Positions 5,196 to 6,370 of a stretch of DNA of 6,370 bases are shown here, one piece after another; position 1 is the stretch's first letter; each line of letters opens with the position of its first letter. The position numbers and the translations under genes are program-made. Under the pieces are notes generated by a model that saw nothing but the letters and a program-made list of their open reading frames with translations, ran no database searches and was not told where the DNA came from. Origin of the DNA: Alphaproteobacteria bacterium (GTDB lineage: Bacteria > Pseudomonadota > Alphaproteobacteria > JAJFFI01); assembly GCA_021776755.1 (NCBI GenBank), contig JAJFFI010000405.1, positions 1 to 6,370 on the forward strand. Reading direction: 5' to 3'.

Positions 5196-5227
5196 CCCTC
5201 TCCCTCCTTCGGGGAGAGGGTATTTTG
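5196..5227 (+). terminator. Terminator hairpin after FMN reductase; dispersed repeat, copy 2
   Basis: CCCTCTCCC (5196-5204) pairs with GGGAGAGGG (5212-5220) around a 7-nt loop and is followed by TATTTTG on the plus strand. It starts 15 nt after the reductase stop codon, in the gap between two convergent genes. This is terminator-like for the plus strand only; on the minus strand no T-run follows. It is nearly identical (26 of 28 bases) to 2129-2156, so it is a member of a dispersed repeat that seems to be used here as a terminator. Confidence 0.7.
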
Positions 5228-5234
5228 TTTGGAC

Positions 5235-6370
5235 TTAGCCTGGCGGCGGGTAGATCCGCGACAGCAGCTTGCTGCGGCCGTCGGATTGCACGATGCGGAC
5301 GTGGTCGCGCCGGAGGCCGCGGGGTTCGGCGGCCCCACAGGAATGTGCGATCAGCGCGACCTCGTAGCGGATATTGCGGCAGTACTGGGCGACACGCACC
5401 GCCTTGCTTTCGGGATCGAGCCCCTTTTGCAGGTCCGGGTCGTGGGTGGTGACGCCGGTGGGGCAGGTGTTCTTGTTGCACTGGAGCGCCTGGATGCAGC
5501 CGAGGGCGAACATGAAACCGCGGGCCGACTGCACGAAATCGGCGCCCGCCGCGAGCGCCCACGCGACCGGGCCGGGGTTGATCAGCTTGCCCGATGCGAT
5601 CACCCGGATGCGGCCGCGGAGGCCGTGCTCGATCAGCTTGTCGACCGTGAGCGGCAGGCTCTCCTGGATCACGAGACCGACATAGTCGATCAGCGGCAAG
5701 GGTGCTGCCCCGGTGCCGCCGTCGGCGCTGTCCACGGTGATAAAATCGGGCGCGCTGTCGGCCCCGCGCCGGTTGATCTCGGCGCAGAACTCGTCGAGCC
5801 AGACCTCGCTGCTGACCACCGTCTTGATGCCCGTGGGCTTGCCGGTGACCGTGCGCACGCGGGCGATCAGGTCGAGCAGTTCCCCGGTATTCGCGGCCTC
5901 ATGGAACCGGTTCGGGCTGATCGAGTCGGCCCCCGGTGGAATGCCGCGGATATCGGCGATTTCCTCCGTCACCTTGGCACCCGGCAGGATGCCGCCCTTG
6001 CCGGGCTTGGCCCCCTGGCTCAGCTTCAGCTCGAACATCCGCACCTGCGGCAGTGCCGCCAGTTCCTCCAGCCGGGTGTGGCTCAGGCTCCCGTCCTCGT
6101 GGCGCACGCCGAACTTGGCCGTGCCGATCTGGAACACGATGTCGCAGCCGCCCTCAAGATGATAGGGCGACAGCCCGCCCTCGCCGGTGTTCATCCAGCA
6201 CCCGGCCAGCTTCGCGCCCTTCGACAGCGCCAGCACCGCCGGACGCGACAGCGCGCCGTAGCTCATGCCGGAGATGTTGATCAGCGACCCGGCCTCGTAG
6301 GGCGCGCGCGCGTGCGGCCCGATCACCATCGGGGTCGCGGCCACCGCGTCCTCGTCCAGGGTCGGGAACG
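5235..6370 (-). CDS. FMN-binding glutamate synthase-domain protein, N-terminus cut by window edge
   Basis: The C-terminal ~377 residues are visible, and the frame stays open to the right edge, so the start lies outside. This is the FMN-binding alpha/beta-barrel of glutamate synthase in stand-alone form (family members usually about 500 residues). In order it has NISGMSYGALSRPAV, NTGEGGLSPYHL, FELKLSQGAKPGKGGILPGAKVT, TVDSADGGTGAAP, IRVIASGKL, and CIQALQCNKNTCPTG. The last has the C-x5-C-x4-C-P spacing of the GOGAT [3Fe-4S] cluster ligands. The barrel binds FMN and in GOGAT converts 2-oxoglutarate plus ammonia to glutamate. No glutaminase (class II amidotransferase) domain is seen in the visible part, nor expected for this family, so the ammonia source and true substrate are uncertain. 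It ends SRIYPPPG and is convergent with the FMN reductase. A GTG at 6344 is not the start, because homologous sequence continues upstream (FPTLDEDAV). Confidence 0.95.
   Translation of the reverse strand, partial: FPTLDEDAVAATPMVIGPHARAPYEAGSLINISGMSYGALSRPAVLALSKGAKLAGCWMNTGEGGLSPYHLEGGCDIVFQIGTAKFGVRHEDGSLSHTRLEELAALPQVRMFELKLSQGAKPGKGGILPGAKVTEEIADIRGIPPGADSISPNRFHEAANTGELLDLIARVRTVTGKPTGIKTVVSSEVWLDEFCAEINRRGADSAPDFITVDSADGGTGAAPLPLIDYVGLVIQESLPLTVDKLIEHGLRGRIRVIASGKLINPGPVAWALAAGADFVQSARGFMFALGCIQALQCNKNTCPTGVTTHDPDLQKGLDPESKAVRVAQYCRNIRYEVALIAHSCGAAEPRGLRRDHVRIVQSDGRSKLLSRIYPPPG

Noticed and set aside
1..6370. CRISPR arrays, tRNA or rRNA genes, insertion sequences, riboswitches
   Set aside because: No regularly spaced repeats, cloverleaf or T-loop signatures, transposase-like frames or recognisable riboswitch cores were seen. 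The only repeats are the short hairpin elements described.

Overview
The window reads like the chromosome of a high-GC alphaproteobacterium. A sphingomonad (Novosphingobium, Erythrobacter or Sphingopyxis-like) is the best guess. The reasons are the GC-rich coding style, the PAS_5 single-domain protein and the 'host attachment' family protein (both common in alphaproteobacteria), and short CCCTCTCCC/GGGGTGAGGG hairpin repeats between genes. This assignment is inference from gene style; no rRNA or marker gene is present.

Layout from left to right. A 193-nt leader holds a strong inverted repeat with the look of a TetR-type operator. It is followed by a tautomerase-superfamily gene (194-556, +). 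A convergent gene on the minus strand encodes a small 'host attachment'/baeRF-like protein (620-1072). Upstream of it, also on the minus strand, is a two-gene family I CoA-transferase operon: subunit A at 2171-2998 and subunit B at 1237-1995. The two subunit genes are separated by 175 nt filled with hairpin repeats. Divergent from subunit A is a single PAS-domain protein (3175-3630, +). Next come a pirin/quercetinase-type cupin (3824-4528, +) with all four metal ligands, a clear intrinsic terminator, and an NADPH-dependent FMN reductase (4620-5180, +). The window ends with the C-terminal ~377 residues of a stand-alone FMN-binding glutamate-synthase-domain protein on the minus strand (5235-6370, cut by the window edge), convergent with the reductase.

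How the genes may work together. Tautomerase, pirin and FMN reductase are each typical of electrophile/quinone/oxidative-stress or aromatic-compound loci. Each has its own upstream spacer with a dyad symmetry, so they look like separately regulated single-gene units rather than one operon. The CoA-transferase pair resembles the IpdAB branch, which acts in steroid ring or related CoA-thioester breakdown, and neither subunit shows the canonical nucleophilic glutamate motif. I see no CRISPR array, tRNA, rRNA, transposase, phage or defence genes. I found no convincing new multi-gene system. The points most worth following are the IpdAB-like pair, the dispersed hairpin repeat, and the operator-like dyads in front of four of the genes.
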